64,000 nucleotides of DNA. Source: Gemmobacter lutimaris. Lineage in GTDB: Bacteria > Pseudomonadota > Alphaproteobacteria > Rhodobacterales > Rhodobacteraceae. The DNA is taken from positions 334,944 through 398,943 of the forward strand of contig NZ_QXXQ01000003.1 in the NCBI RefSeq assembly GCF_003570715.1, written 5' to 3'. The notes under the pieces are model-generated. The model made no database searches and was not told where the DNA came from. It saw nothing but the letters and a program-made list of their open reading frames with translations. Both the position numbers and the translations under genes were made by a program. Each line of letters starts with the position of its first letter. The first letter of the stretch is position 1. Below, piece by piece: positions 16,471 through 25,172 of the stretch.

Positions 16471-17826
16471 TCAGACGTTCAGCAGAAGATGCTCGCGCTC
16501 CCACGGGCTGATGACTTGCAGGAACTCTTTGTACTCATTGCGCTTTACGCTGTCATAGACACCGCAGAAGGTGACACCCAGCACCTCGCGCAGCGGGCCG
16601 TCCTCTTCCAGAAGGTCCAGCGCATCGCCAAGGTTGTAGGGGATGTCGTCGCTGTCGATATAGGCGTTGGTCGTGCATTCGGCGCGCGGCATCTGCTTTT
16701 CCTTCAGCCCCAGATAGCCGCAGGCAAGGCTGGCGGCGATGCCCAGATAGGGGTTGCAATCCATGCCCGGCAGCCGGTTTTCCACCCGCCGTGCCGACGG
16801 GCCGGAGATCGGCACGCGCAGCCCGGTGGTGCGGTTGTCGCGGCCCCATTCCAGATTGATCGGCGCCGCGAAGTCGGGGACATAGCGGCGATAGCTGTTC
16901 ACATAGGGCGCGAGCAACGCGATGGCGGCCGGAAGGTGGTTCTGCATCCCGGCGATGAAATGCAGGAATTCCAGCGTCTCGCCGCCCTCGGCATCGGAAA
17001 AGATATTGGCGCCGGTTGCCGTATCCACCACCGAGTGATGGATATGCATGGCCGATCCCGGCTCGCCCGCAATGGGCTTGGCCATGAAGGTGGCGAAGCA
17101 ATCGTGGCGCAGCGCCGCCTCGCGGATCAGCCGCTTGAAGAAGAACACGTCATCGGCCAGCCGCACCGGATCGCCATGCGCGAGGTTCAACTCGATCTGC
17201 CCGGCGCCGCCTTCCTGAAGAATACCGTCAATCTCCAGCCCCTGCGCCTCGGCGAAATCATAAATGTCGTCGATGACCTTGCCGTATTCATCCACCGCCG
17301 ACAGGCTGTAAGCCTGTTTCTGCGCGGCGCGGCGGCCGGTGCGGCCCATGGGGGGCTGGATCGGCTGGTTCGGGTCGGTGTTGCGGGCGGTCAGGAAGAA
17401 TTCCATCTCGGGCGCGACAACCGGGGTCCAGCCCTCGGCCTTGAACAGATCGACCACACGTTTCAGCACGTTGCGCGGGCTGAAGGCAACCGGATTGCCC
17501 TGCTGGTCCTGCGCGTCATGGATCACCTGAAGCGTGACATCGGCGGTCCAGGGAGCGGCGGTGGCGGTCGTGAAATCCGGCACAAGGATCATGTCGGGTT
17601 CTGTAAAGGCATCGAAAGGATTGTCGGCCCATTCGCCGGTGATGGTTTGCAGGAAGATCGAGTTCGGCAGGAAATAGCTGGTTTGCTTGCCGAATTTCGC
17701 GGCCGGCATCGCCTTGCCGCGCGCCACACCGGCGACGTCGCCGATCACGCATTCCACCTCGTCCACGCGGCGGTTGGCAATATAGTTCCGGGCTGCCTCG
17801 GGCAGCTTGCTCGTCCAATCGGACAT
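16471..17826 (-). CDS. Glutamine synthetase family protein (gamma-glutamylamine ligase, PuuA-like) 1
   Basis: The 451-residue protein is of the GS type I fold but follows the PuuA/GlnT branch: an N-terminal beta-grasp with DVAGVARGKAMPA, the EMEFFL metal ligand, MHIHHSV (ATP/metal site) and ENRTTGLRVP with the GPSARRVENR arginine loop. PuuA joins glutamate to putrescine. Branch members also use ethanolamine, isopropylamine and other amines. A second paralogue lies upstream in the same operon. The absence of the adenylylation loop typical of GlnA supports a ligase for amines and not ammonia. The substrate is unknown. Confidence 0.82.
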   Translation of the reverse strand: MSDWTSKLPEAARNYIANRRVDEVECVIGDVAGVARGKAMPAAKFGKQTSYFLPNSIFLQTITGEWADNPFDAFTEPDMILVPDFTTATAAPWTADVTLQVIHDAQDQQGNPVAFSPRNVLKRVVDLFKAEGWTPVVAPEMEFFLTARNTDPNQPIQPPMGRTGRRAAQKQAYSLSAVDEYGKVIDDIYDFAEAQGLEIDGILQEGGAGQIELNLAHGDPVRLADDVFFFKRLIREAALRHDCFATFMAKPIAGEPGSAMHIHHSVVDTATGANIFSDAEGGETLEFLHFIAGMQNHLPAAIALLAPYVNSYRRYVPDFAAPINLEWGRDNRTTGLRVPISGPSARRVENRLPGMDCNPYLGIAASLACGYLGLKEKQMPRAECTTNAYIDSDDIPYNLGDALDLLEEDGPLREVLGVTFCGVYDSVKRNEYKEFLQVISPWEREHLLLNV

Positions 17827-17856
17827 GGGTCACACTCTGGTTTTGGCCTTGCGGCC

Positions 17857-18543
17857 TCAGTTTTCCCCGCGAGGGGCTTTGAAAAATGCGGCAATCCGGC
17901 GCGCAATGGTCTGGTCATGGATCGGCGTGCCAAGGCGCGCGCCCGCCTTGGCCATCACCTCGTCAGGCACAACGCCCTTGCCCCGGGTCTTCATCAGCCC
18001 GTCTACGAATTCATCGCGGAATTCGGGATGGGCCTGCACGGTCAGCGCCCGGTCATCATAGACCAGCGCGGCATTTTCGCAGAAGGCATTGCTGCCGATC
18101 ACCTCGGCGCCTTCCGGCAGCGCGACCACCTGATCACGGTGCCATGCGTTAAGGGTCAGCGTCTCGTCGCCAAAGGCGTAGTCGGTCGGCCCCACCGCCC
18201 AGCCGCCGTCGAACCTTTCGACCTTGCCCCCCAGCGCCTGCGCGATGATCTGGTGGCCAAAGCAGATCCCGACCATCGGCACATGTTCGGCATAGGCGCG
18301 GCGGATGAAATCCTCCAGCGGCTTGATGAAGGGATGATCCTCGTAGGCGCCATGGCGCGAGCCGGTAATCAGCCAGCCGTCACAGTCATGCACATCGGCG
18401 GGAAACTCCATGTCCACCACGCGATAGGTGCGGAAGTCGAAGCCGTTGCCGTCCAGCAGTCGGGCAAACATGTCGGGGTAATCCCCCATCTGCGGCGCAA
18501 GCGCGTCAGGGGCGAGGCCGGTTTGCAGGATGCCGATACGCAT
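17857..18543 (-). CDS. Class I glutamine amidotransferase (GMP synthase-type GATase1)
   Basis: The 228-residue protein has the class I triad: Cys in VGICFGHQIIAQALGG (near residue 94), and His and Glu in VQAHPEFRDEF (near 180). It resembles stand-alone GATase domains of the COG0518 type and not PuuD, the C26 peptidase that hydrolyses gamma-glutamyl-GABA. Placed between two glutamine-synthetase-like ligases and next to a PuuB-like oxidase, it probably cleaves a gamma-glutamyl linkage and may take the PuuD role. This is inference from context. The gene is preceded by a strong intercistronic hairpin. Confidence 0.82.
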   Translation of the reverse strand: MRIGILQTGLAPDALAPQMGDYPDMFARLLDGNGFDFRTYRVVDMEFPADVHDCDGWLITGSRHGAYEDHPFIKPLEDFIRRAYAEHVPMVGICFGHQIIAQALGGKVERFDGGWAVGPTDYAFGDETLTLNAWHRDQVVALPEGAEVIGSNAFCENAALVYDDRALTVQAHPEFRDEFVDGLMKTRGKGVVPDEVMAKAGARLGTPIHDQTIARRIAAFFKAPRGEN

Positions 18544-18581
18544 GGATAACCTGTGTCAGTGATACGGAAAATGTAGCAACC

Positions 18582-18607
18582 TGCCCCCCCTGACGGCAAG
18601 GGGGGCA
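18582..18607 (-). terminator. Intercistronic GC hairpin before the amidotransferase gene
   Basis: An eight-pair stem TGCCCCCC/GGGGGGCA with a ten-base loop lies six bases after the upstream stop. No T-run follows, so it is more likely an mRNA-stabilising or attenuating structure than a full terminator. Confidence 0.45.
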
Positions 18608-18612
18608 AGGCA

Positions 18613-19953
18613 TCACACGGTGTCGAGATAAAGTTCGACCTGTTCCTCGGGGCTGAGCTCTGCCAGGTAATGCAGTTCCTGCCGTTTGGTCAGCACCAGA
18701 TTGTGAATCAAGTCGGGCGACAGGATGCGCGGCATGATGGTCGAGCTTTCGAAGGCGTTGATGGCTTCGGCCCAGTTCGCCGGGATCTGCGGCAGGTCCA
18801 GCGCATAGGCATTGCCGGTGATGGGCGAGGGCGGCTCCATCTCGTCCTCGATGCCGACAAGTGCCGCGCCAAGGATGGTGGCAAGCATGAGGTAGGGGTT
18901 CACGTCGCCCCCCGCCACGCGATGTTCCACCCTCCGGGCCGAGGGGCTGCCGGCCGGAATGCGGATCGCCGCCGTGCGGTTTTCGTAGCCCCAGGCGATT
19001 GCGGTGGGCGCATGTTTACCCGGCACCAGCCGGTCATAGCTGTTCTGATGCGGCGCGAAGATCAGCGTGCTGTCATGCATCGCATGCAGGCAGCCCGCCA
19101 CCGCCTGACGCAGCGCTGCCGTGCCCTTTGGCCCGCCGCTGTCAAAGATATTGTCGCCGTTCTTGTCGATCACGCTGAAATGGGTGTGCAGCCCCGAGCC
19201 GGAATATTCGGCATAGGGTTTCGCCATGAAGCTGGCGGCAAAGCCGTGACGGCGGGCCAGACCCTTCACCAGCATCTTGAACAGCCATGCGTCATCCGCC
19301 GCGCGCAGCGGATCGTCGCAATGCATCAGGTTCATCTCGAACTGGCCCAGTCCGGTTTCCGAAGTGGTGGTATCGGCCGGTATGTCCATCGCCTCGCAGG
19401 CGTCGTAAAGATCGGTGAAGAAGGTGTCGAAGGCATCAAGCGCCCGGATCGACAGGGTTTCCGCCGCCTTGCGCCGCTTGCCGGACCGGGGAGAGGCGGG
19501 CACCTGCATGGTCTTGCCGCTGTCGTCGATCAGAAAGAATTCCAGCTCCATCGCGCAAACCGGGGTCAGGCCGCGCGCCTTGTAGCGCTCCACCACTGCG
19601 CGCAGGGCATGGCGGGGGTCGCCGTCATAGGGTTGACCGTTTTCGCGGAACATCCAGATCGGCAGCAGCGCGGTTGGCGCCTCCAGCCAGGGCATCGGCA
19701 TGAAGCCGCGTTCGGTGGGCTTCAGCACCCCATCCTGATCGCCCTGTTCAAAGACCAGCGGGCTGTCGTCGATGTCCTCGCCCCAGATGTCGAGGTTCAG
19801 CACCGAGAAGGGGAAGCGCGTGCCGTTCTTCACCACATTCTCGGCAAAGCGGGCGGGAATGCGCTTGCCGCGCGCCTGTCCGTTCAGGTCTGCCGCCGCT
19901 ACCCGGATCGTGCGGACCTCAGGGTGTTTACGAAGCCAATCCTTCATACTCAT
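18613..19953 (-). CDS. Glutamine synthetase family protein (PuuA-like) 2
   Basis: The 446-residue protein is a second GS-fold amine ligase. AADLNGQARGKRIP marks the N-terminal domain, AMELEFFLI the metal ligands, LHTHFSVID the ATP/metal site and ENRTAAIRIPAGSPSARRVE the glutamate and ATP arginines. It shares all landmarks with the paralogue downstream yet differs widely between them, which suggests two amine substrates or a heteromeric enzyme. I place the start at the ATG at 19953. A second ATG lies two codons later, and open frame extends upstream without a ribosome binding site. A 199-bp gap separates it from the permease gene. Confidence 0.8.
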   Translation of the reverse strand: MSMKDWLRKHPEVRTIRVAAADLNGQARGKRIPARFAENVVKNGTRFPFSVLNLDIWGEDIDDSPLVFEQGDQDGVLKPTERGFMPMPWLEAPTALLPIWMFRENGQPYDGDPRHALRAVVERYKARGLTPVCAMELEFFLIDDSGKTMQVPASPRSGKRRKAAETLSIRALDAFDTFFTDLYDACEAMDIPADTTTSETGLGQFEMNLMHCDDPLRAADDAWLFKMLVKGLARRHGFAASFMAKPYAEYSGSGLHTHFSVIDKNGDNIFDSGGPKGTAALRQAVAGCLHAMHDSTLIFAPHQNSYDRLVPGKHAPTAIAWGYENRTAAIRIPAGSPSARRVEHRVAGGDVNPYLMLATILGAALVGIEDEMEPPSPITGNAYALDLPQIPANWAEAINAFESSTIMPRILSPDLIHNLVLTKRQELHYLAELSPEEQVELYLDTV

Positions 19954-20152
19954 CGTGTCATTCAAGACCGTCAGGCGCCGGTTCACCGTCGTGGGCCCTC
20001 GCGCCCGCCGGGGTGAGAGCCATGCCCTTGGCCCTTTCTCCCTTGTTCGATCCTTGCCATCCACGCCCGCCCGACGGGGCAGGGGACGCCATATGCCCCG
20101 CAGGGTGCACGGTTCGGGCGACGGCCCGAAGAATTTGATCAAATAATGGATA

Positions 20153-20980
20153 CTATCGGATCAACCTCGGACGCAAGCGAATTTTGCTGCGAATGTTCGA
20201 TGGCAGGTGCCGGTTCAGCCGCCGGTTCACGAATCCGAACAAAAGGATCAGCGTCGCGGTCAGCAGGATGAAATAAAAGGCGACGATCGGATAGGGCACG
20301 AAGGGGTTGAACGTCTTGTCCGCGAAGTAGTTCGCGTAATAAAGCGCGTCGCCCCTTTGCTGAAACGCCGGGAAGCCGGAAAAGAACACCAGCGTCGTGG
20401 CGTGGAACAGGAAGATCGCCTCGTTCGTATAGGCGGGCCAGGCCAGCCGCAGCATGGTAGGCCACTGGATGCGACGGAACTTGGACCAGCCATGGATGCC
20501 GTAAGCCTCGGCCGCCTCCAGATCGCCTTTCGGCACCGACATCAGGGCACCATAGAAGATTTCGGCGGCGTAAGCGGCGGTATTGAGGAACAGCACGATC
20601 AGCGCGCCCGCCCATGCGCTTGTCAGCCAGTTGGTTGCGATATGCAGGCCGAAAATGTCGATCCCGCCGCGCGGCAGCATCACCAGCGCCGAATAGGCAA
20701 GGAAGAACTGGATGAACAGCGGCGAGCCACGGAACACGAAGATGAACCATTCGGCCGGTTTGCGCGCCCAAGGGTTGTGCGAGGCTTTCGCCATGGCCAG
20801 CGCATTGGCGAAGAAAAAGCCGAACAGCAGCGCCAGCGCGCCGAAATAGATGTTCCAGATCAGGCCTGAGCCGATCAGGGTGAATTGCTGGCACAGGGTG
20901 AAATCGCTGCGCGGCAGCAGTTTCTCGCCATAGCCGAGGCTGCGGAAGGCATAGGCACCGACGGTTTCCCAGCAGGTCAT
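20153..20980 (-). CDS. Polar amino acid ABC transporter permease (HisM/QM type)
   Basis: The 275-residue inner-membrane protein has about five to six hydrophobic segments and the HAAT-family permease signature. FRGSPLFIQFF marks the start of the conserved core, and the EAA loop reads LMSVPKGDLEAAEAYGIHGW. It pairs with the other permease, whose stop overlaps its start by four bases (ATGA). Together with the ATPase and binding protein upstream it forms a complete importer for a basic or polar amino acid or derivative. Confidence 0.88.
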   Translation of the reverse strand: MTCWETVGAYAFRSLGYGEKLLPRSDFTLCQQFTLIGSGLIWNIYFGALALLFGFFFANALAMAKASHNPWARKPAEWFIFVFRGSPLFIQFFLAYSALVMLPRGGIDIFGLHIATNWLTSAWAGALIVLFLNTAAYAAEIFYGALMSVPKGDLEAAEAYGIHGWSKFRRIQWPTMLRLAWPAYTNEAIFLFHATTLVFFSGFPAFQQRGDALYYANYFADKTFNPFVPYPIVAFYFILLTATLILLFGFVNRRLNRHLPSNIRSKIRLRPRLIR

Positions 20981-21858
20981 TGCGCGGCCCTCCGCATCGC
21001 CTCACCGGCGGCGGTGGCCTGACCATGGTTCAGGCGTGCCGACAGGCGGCCCAGCAGAATTTCGGAAACGCGCGTCATGCAGAGATAGGCCACCAGCAGG
21101 AAGAGGAAATACCACAGCCGCCAGTCGGGATGCGGATAGGAATAGGCTTGGGTTTTGGCGCTGCCCAGTTCGCGCGCCCAGTAAACGATGTCCTTGACCC
21201 CCAGAAGAAACAGCAGCGGCGTCGCCTTGATCAGGATCATCCACAGGTTCGACAGGCCGGGCAGCGCATAGGTCCACATCTGCGGCACCAGAATCCTGCG
21301 GAACACCTGCCGGGGCGTCATGCCATAGCTTTCTGCGGTTTCAAGCTGCGCGCGCGGCACCGCATTCATGGCACCATAGAGCACATTGGCCGCGAAAGCG
21401 CCAAAGACGATGGAAAAGGTGAAGACCGCCAGACCGAAGCCGTAAAGCTGATGCCAGATCTGCGAGGAAGAATTCAACGGCACCTTGGCTTCGGGGCAGA
21501 CACGGAATTCGAGGCCCTGCCGGATCGGCTCTTTCCAGTCGGGGCAGACGACCTGATGTTTCATCCACTCGACCCCCTGATCAAGCGCGATGACGAAGAA
21601 CATGAAGAACACGATGTCGGGGACGCCCCGCACCATGACGATGTAGATTTTCCCCAGCCAGCTGACCGGCGCGATATGGCTGCGCGCCGCCATGGCGCCG
21701 CCAAAGCCGAAGGCCAGCGCGGTCGGCGCGGTCACGGCAAGCAGGGTCAGCACCGTCAGGAACGATGTGTAGAAGTCGAGGTGCTTGCCGGAGGTCAGAT
21801 AGCAAAAAAGCCAGCTGAACCCTTCAAGCGCCTTCGGGTCGGCGCAATGGCTGAACAT
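20977..21858 (-). CDS. Polar amino acid ABC transporter permease (HisQ type)
   Basis: The 293-residue inner-membrane permease has the same HAAT family features: MVRGVPDIVFFMFF and an EAA loop AMNAVPRAQLETAESYGMTP. A long periplasmic stretch with two cysteines (CPDWK, CPEAK) lies between the first transmembrane segments and is longer than in the partner. The gene follows a perfect ten-pair hairpin after the binding-protein gene. The ribosome binding site in front of the ATG is weak (CTGTCCCCC), so translation may depend on coupling or the level may be set low. Confidence 0.87.
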   Translation of the reverse strand: MFSHCADPKALEGFSWLFCYLTSGKHLDFYTSFLTVLTLLAVTAPTALAFGFGGAMAARSHIAPVSWLGKIYIVMVRGVPDIVFFMFFVIALDQGVEWMKHQVVCPDWKEPIRQGLEFRVCPEAKVPLNSSSQIWHQLYGFGLAVFTFSIVFGAFAANVLYGAMNAVPRAQLETAESYGMTPRQVFRRILVPQMWTYALPGLSNLWMILIKATPLLFLLGVKDIVYWARELGSAKTQAYSYPHPDWRLWYFLFLLVAYLCMTRVSEILLGRLSARLNHGQATAAGEAMRRAAQ

Positions 21859-21898
21859 GGGGGACAGATCGCTGGGGCCGCACGGGGCAGGTCGGAAA

Positions 21899-21923
21899 GC
21901 CCCGCCGGACGAACCGGCGGGGC
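21899..21923 (-). terminator. Hairpin between binding-protein and permease genes
   Basis: A perfect ten-pair stem GCCCCGCCGG/CCGGCGGGGC with a five-base loop is followed on the minus strand by TTTCC. In ABC operons such partial terminators raise the level of binding protein relative to the membrane subunits. Confidence 0.6.
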
Positions 21924-21933
21924 AGGGGCGAAA

Positions 21934-22653
21934 TCAGAACAGCGGCGTTTCTTCGCCGAAGTGCTTTTTCAGCGCGGCGTTCAGGGTGCCGTCGGCTTTC
22001 ATCGACTGGATCGCGGCAGTGAATTTCTCGCGCAGTTCCGTATCGCTTTGACGGAAGCCGAGGCCGACACCGCCGCCGAGTTCCACATCATCGCCCACGA
22101 ACATCAGTTCGCCGTTCGACTGTTCCACATAAGGCTTCAGGAAGTCCTTGTCGGCGAAGACCGCTGCCGCCTCGCCGTTGCGCACGGCACCGATGGTTTC
22201 ATCGGGGGTGGCGAATTCCAGCAGCGTGGCACCGGATTCGGCGACGTAGCCCGCCTGGATGGTGCCGACCTGCGCCGAGATGACGCCCTTCAGATCGGCG
22301 CCTTCTTCCGCAGCGACATAGGCCGAGGCGGCTGGCGGGAAGTAGTTTTCCGAGAAGCTGATGACCTTCGAGCGTTCGTCAGTGATGCTCATGCCCGCGA
22401 TGATGACATCATAGTTGCCCGATTGCAGGTTCGGGATGATCGAATCCCAGTCGTTCGTCACCCATTCACAGGTGAGTTCGGCACGCTTGCACAGCTCGTC
22501 TCCGACTTCGCGTTCAAACCCGGCGACCTGACCGTTGTCGTCGATGAAGTTGAAGGGCGGGTAGGCGCCCTCGGTGCCCAGACGCACGGTCTGCGCGGCC
22601 GCGGCCCCGCCGGTCAGCGCCAGAAGCGCGGTGGCAAGAAGCAGTTTCTTCAT
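21934..22653 (-). CDS. Periplasmic amino-acid-binding protein of the ABC transporter
   Basis: The 239-residue family 3 solute-binding protein has a clear Sec signal peptide (MKKLLLATALLALTGGAAAA, cleavage after AAA near residue 20). The mature part starts with VRLGTEGAYPPFNFID, the standard opening of the Lys/Arg/Orn/His-binding group, and continues with the domain-closing DVIIAGMSIT. An Asp at the carboxyl-ammonium site and a Ser/Thr-rich first lobe fit an L-amino acid or opine ligand. GGGGAGA precedes the ATG. The start five codons upstream lacks a proper signal. Confidence 0.9.
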   Translation of the reverse strand: MKKLLLATALLALTGGAAAAQTVRLGTEGAYPPFNFIDDNGQVAGFEREVGDELCKRAELTCEWVTNDWDSIIPNLQSGNYDVIIAGMSITDERSKVISFSENYFPPAASAYVAAEEGADLKGVISAQVGTIQAGYVAESGATLLEFATPDETIGAVRNGEAAAVFADKDFLKPYVEQSNGELMFVGDDVELGGGVGLGFRQSDTELREKFTAAIQSMKADGTLNAALKKHFGEETPLF

Positions 22654-22712
22654 TGGTAGTCTCCCCATGGTGATACGATTATGCGGGCCTGACAGGAGGG
22701 CAGCGCCCCATG

Positions 22713-23513
22713 TCAGGCCATGGTGGCCGAAAGGAAACCGCGCAGCCGTTCTGTCTGCGGATTTCCGAAAAGCTGATCAGGCGGGCCTTCCTCCTCGATC
22801 CGGCCCTGATGCAGGAAGACGACGTGATCGGACACATCATTGGCCATCTTCATGTCATGGGTCACGATGATCATGGTCCGGCCCTCCTCAGCCAGTGCCT
22901 TGATCACCTTCACCACTTCCTGTTCAAGTTCGGGGTCCAGCGCCGAGGTGGGTTCATCGAACAGAAGCGCGCGCGGCTCCATGCACAGGGCGCGGGCGAT
23001 CGCGGCACGCTGCTGCTGGCCACCGGAAAGCTGCGCGGGCCAGGCATCGGCCTTGTCGGCAATGCCCACCTTGGCCAGATATTCGCGCGCTTTTGCCTCA
23101 ACCTCTTTCGGGTCACGTTTCAGCACCGTCACCGGCGCTTCCATCACGTTTTGCAGGATGGTCAGATGCGCCCAAAGGTTGAACTGCTGGAACACCATCG
23201 ACAGGTTGGTGCGGATCCGCAGCACCTGCGCCTTGTCGGCCGGGTGACGGTGCAGGCCGGTGCCCTTCCAGTGGACGGCCTCACCCTCGAACAGAATGTC
23301 GCCCTGCTGGCTGTCCTCCAGCAGGTTGCAGCACCGCAGAAGCGTCGATTTGCCGGACCCGGACGACCCGATGAGCGAAATGACATGGCCTTTCGGCGCA
23401 GCCAATCCAACGCCCTTCAGAACCTCCAGCGGACCGTAGGACTTGTGAAGATCGCGGATCTCGATGACCGGAACGGAACTGTCCGGGGCGGTCGTAAGTT
23501 TATCGGCAGTCAC
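22713..23513 (-). CDS. Polar amino acid ABC transporter ATP-binding protein (HisP/GlnQ type)
   Basis: The 266-residue ATPase has Walker A GSSGSGKST near residue 60, the Q-loop in MVFQQFNLWAH, signature LSGGQQQR, Walker B LLFDEPTSALDPE and the switch His in VTHDMKMA. These are typical of amino acid importers. The start is a GTG. No clear promoter was identified in the 136 bp before the next gene, although this is the first gene of the minus-strand operon. Downstream genes follow in the order binding protein, two permeases, amine ligase. Confidence 0.92.
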   Translation of the reverse strand: MTADKLTTAPDSSVPVIEIRDLHKSYGPLEVLKGVGLAAPKGHVISLIGSSGSGKSTLLRCCNLLEDSQQGDILFEGEAVHWKGTGLHRHPADKAQVLRIRTNLSMVFQQFNLWAHLTILQNVMEAPVTVLKRDPKEVEAKAREYLAKVGIADKADAWPAQLSGGQQQRAAIARALCMEPRALLFDEPTSALDPELEQEVVKVIKALAEEGRTMIIVTHDMKMANDVSDHVVFLHQGRIEEEGPPDQLFGNPQTERLRGFLSATMA

Positions 23514-23649
23514 GGTTTCTCGCTTGTCGTTGGCCTGTCAGGCTCCCTTGACGGTCGAGTAGTGCGGAATTCCTGACGCATTGCAACGCCAATTGTGTCG
23601 GAACAAACAGAGTTGCCTGCAAAACGGGCAATCTGCCCGCCCGTTTTGG

Positions 23650-24417
23650 TCAGTCGCGTGCCAATACGGGCGGTGGCGGAATCGGCACGGCAAGATAGTC
23701 GGCGGCCGGAATGGTGATCAGCCCGCAAAGCCCCAGCGCCGCCCTGTCATCGGGGGGAAGCGTGACGATGGCATCGGCCACGGCCCCGGCCAGCGGCGCG
23801 GGGTCGGTGCCGCGGGCCGTGACATAGGGCAAGCCGGGGGTGGGTTCCGTCAGGCCAATGACACGGAGCCGCGCCGACAGCTCTGGCTCCCATCGCATCA
23901 AAAGCCGCCATGTCACCGCATCCAGGCTGGCCCAATCGGCCCGGCCTTCGACCAAGGCACGGGCAGAGGCGACATGGCCGCCGGTTTCCAGCGCGGGGCG
24001 GATCGGCATCCCGAGGTGAGCCATATGGTTCGCCGCCGCCGCCCAGCCGGATTGCGAGCGCGGCTCGTTGAAGGCAAAGGCTGCATTGGCGAAATCGGCC
24101 GGTTCCGCTCGTGGATCATCGCCGCGCGCGACCAGAACGCTGCGATAATAGCCGGGCGGGCAGCCTTCCACGCCGAAATCCGGGGTGCCGACCAGTGTCA
24201 CCACATCCTTCAATTCTGTGCGGTAAGGCATGCCACAGGTCTGCGACAGCAACAGGTCGGGCGAATGCCACCCGGCCCACCACGCGCGTTCGTCGCGGGT
24301 CAGCGCGTCGGGGGCGTCGATGCCACGCTTGCGCAGGCCGTCGCGGATCAGCGACCAGTAAAGATCGGTCGAGGCGCGCAATTCGGGGCGGTCATACATG
24401 CCAAGGGCGGCGATCAT
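23650..24417 (-). CDS. PhnD-like phosphate/phosphonate-type binding-fold protein without signal peptide
   Basis: The 255-residue protein fits the PhnD-type periplasmic binding fold: SQTCGMPYR in the ligand loop, then a second lobe with NEPRSQSGWAA and a WASLDAVTWRLL hinge helix. It starts directly with MIAALGMYDRPEL and shows no hydrophobic signal or lipobox, so as read it is cytoplasmic. No ABC permease or ATPase genes for it are adjacent. Its start overlaps the TerB gene stop by four bases, which ties it to the rlmJ-to-terB operon. The ligand is unknown. Fragmentary N-terminal export signals could be missed if the start were wrong, but no upstream frame offers one. Confidence 0.7.
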   Translation of the reverse strand: MIAALGMYDRPELRASTDLYWSLIRDGLRKRGIDAPDALTRDERAWWAGWHSPDLLLSQTCGMPYRTELKDVVTLVGTPDFGVEGCPPGYYRSVLVARGDDPRAEPADFANAAFAFNEPRSQSGWAAAANHMAHLGMPIRPALETGGHVASARALVEGRADWASLDAVTWRLLMRWEPELSARLRVIGLTEPTPGLPYVTARGTDPAPLAGAVADAIVTLPPDDRAALGLCGLITIPAADYLAVPIPPPPVLARD

Positions 24418-24854
24418 TGCGCCGCCTCTGCCCGCTGCCGCGCCTGTGCGGATTCCACATCGGTCAGCCCCAGCAGGTTTGAAATCAGCCGCAAGACCTG
24501 ATCCTCGTCATCCGAGCGTTCGCCGTCGGCCAGCGCCACGGTCCAGAGCCCCTCGACCAGCGCCGCCCGCGCCTCCAGCGGCACTGCCTCTTTCAGTGCA
24601 CGGGTAAAACGCACCGTATCGGGGGCCGAAGCTTCCAGTGCCTCGGCCTCGGCGCGCAATGCAGCGGCTGCAAAGGGCGAAAGGCCATGCGTGCGCGCCA
24701 GAACCGCGTCGATCCTTGCCTGTTCGGCAGGGTCATAGATGCCATCCGCCCGCGCCACACGCACCAGCAAGGCCGCAAGCGCGATTTGTGCCTCGTCGGC
24801 GCCAAGACGGGCCGGGGCCGGGGAGGTCAGATGTCGAAGCAGCTTTTCAAACAT
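24414..24854 (-). CDS. TerB-family protein
   Basis: The 146-residue helical protein has the TerB/DjlA-like fold: an acidic metal-binding pattern VARADGIYDPAEQARID in the first half and the matching ALADGERSDDEDQVLRLI in the second (near residue 115). TerB domains bind metals and appear in tellurite resistance and stress systems, but single-domain forms without other ter genes have no assigned function. No ter cluster lies nearby. The stop overlaps the start of the PhnD-like gene. It follows DUF1330 by 21 bp. Confidence 0.8.
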   Translation of the reverse strand: MFEKLLRHLTSPAPARLGADEAQIALAALLVRVARADGIYDPAEQARIDAVLARTHGLSPFAAAALRAEAEALEASAPDTVRFTRALKEAVPLEARAALVEGLWTVALADGERSDDEDQVLRLISNLLGLTDVESAQARQRAEAAQ

Positions 24855-24875
24855 TGCAGATCCCGTTCATTGCCC

Positions 24876-25172
24876 TCAGCCCGCGTCCCATCCGGTCACG
24901 ATTACCACATCTGCGCGTGAGACGGGTTCCCGCAGCGCTTTGGCGGCCTGATATTCCGGGCTGTGATAACAGGCTGTCGCCGCTTCGAGGCTGGGAAATT
25001 CCAGGACCACAGTGCGGGCGCGGGCCGTGCCCTCGACCACCTGTTGCGCCCCGCCCCGCACCAGAAACCGCGCACCATGTTGCGCGAAAGGCAGCGCATT
25101 GGCCTGCCGGTAGGCATCGTAAGCCTCGGCATCGTCAATATCGACATGGGCAACCCAATAGGCTTTGGTCAT
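24876..25172 (-). CDS. DUF1330 family protein
   Basis: The 98-residue protein is a compact alpha/beta (dimeric ferredoxin-like) domain starting AYWVAHVDIDDAEAYDAYRQ. LEFPSLEAATACYHSPEYQ and VIVTGWDA complete the DUF1330 pattern. The family is common in alphaproteobacteria and its biochemical function is not established. The start overlaps the phzF-like stop by four bases (ATGA), which suggests translational coupling in the rlmJ operon. Confidence 0.85.
   Translation of the reverse strand: MTKAYWVAHVDIDDAEAYDAYRQANALPFAQHGARFLVRGGAQQVVEGTARARTVVLEFPSLEAATACYHSPEYQAAKALREPVSRADVVIVTGWDAG

Noticed and set aside
17857..18543. Naming the amidotransferase puuD
   Set aside because: The motif spacing (GICFGHQ, HPE) and the GMP-synthase-like layout differ from the C26 PuuD family. 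Only context suggests the role.
16462..18549. A 695-residue plus-strand frame opposite the glutamine-synthetase-like and amidotransferase genes
   Set aside because: It is the antisense of well-supported genes with complete catalytic motifs, and it shows no domain of its own.
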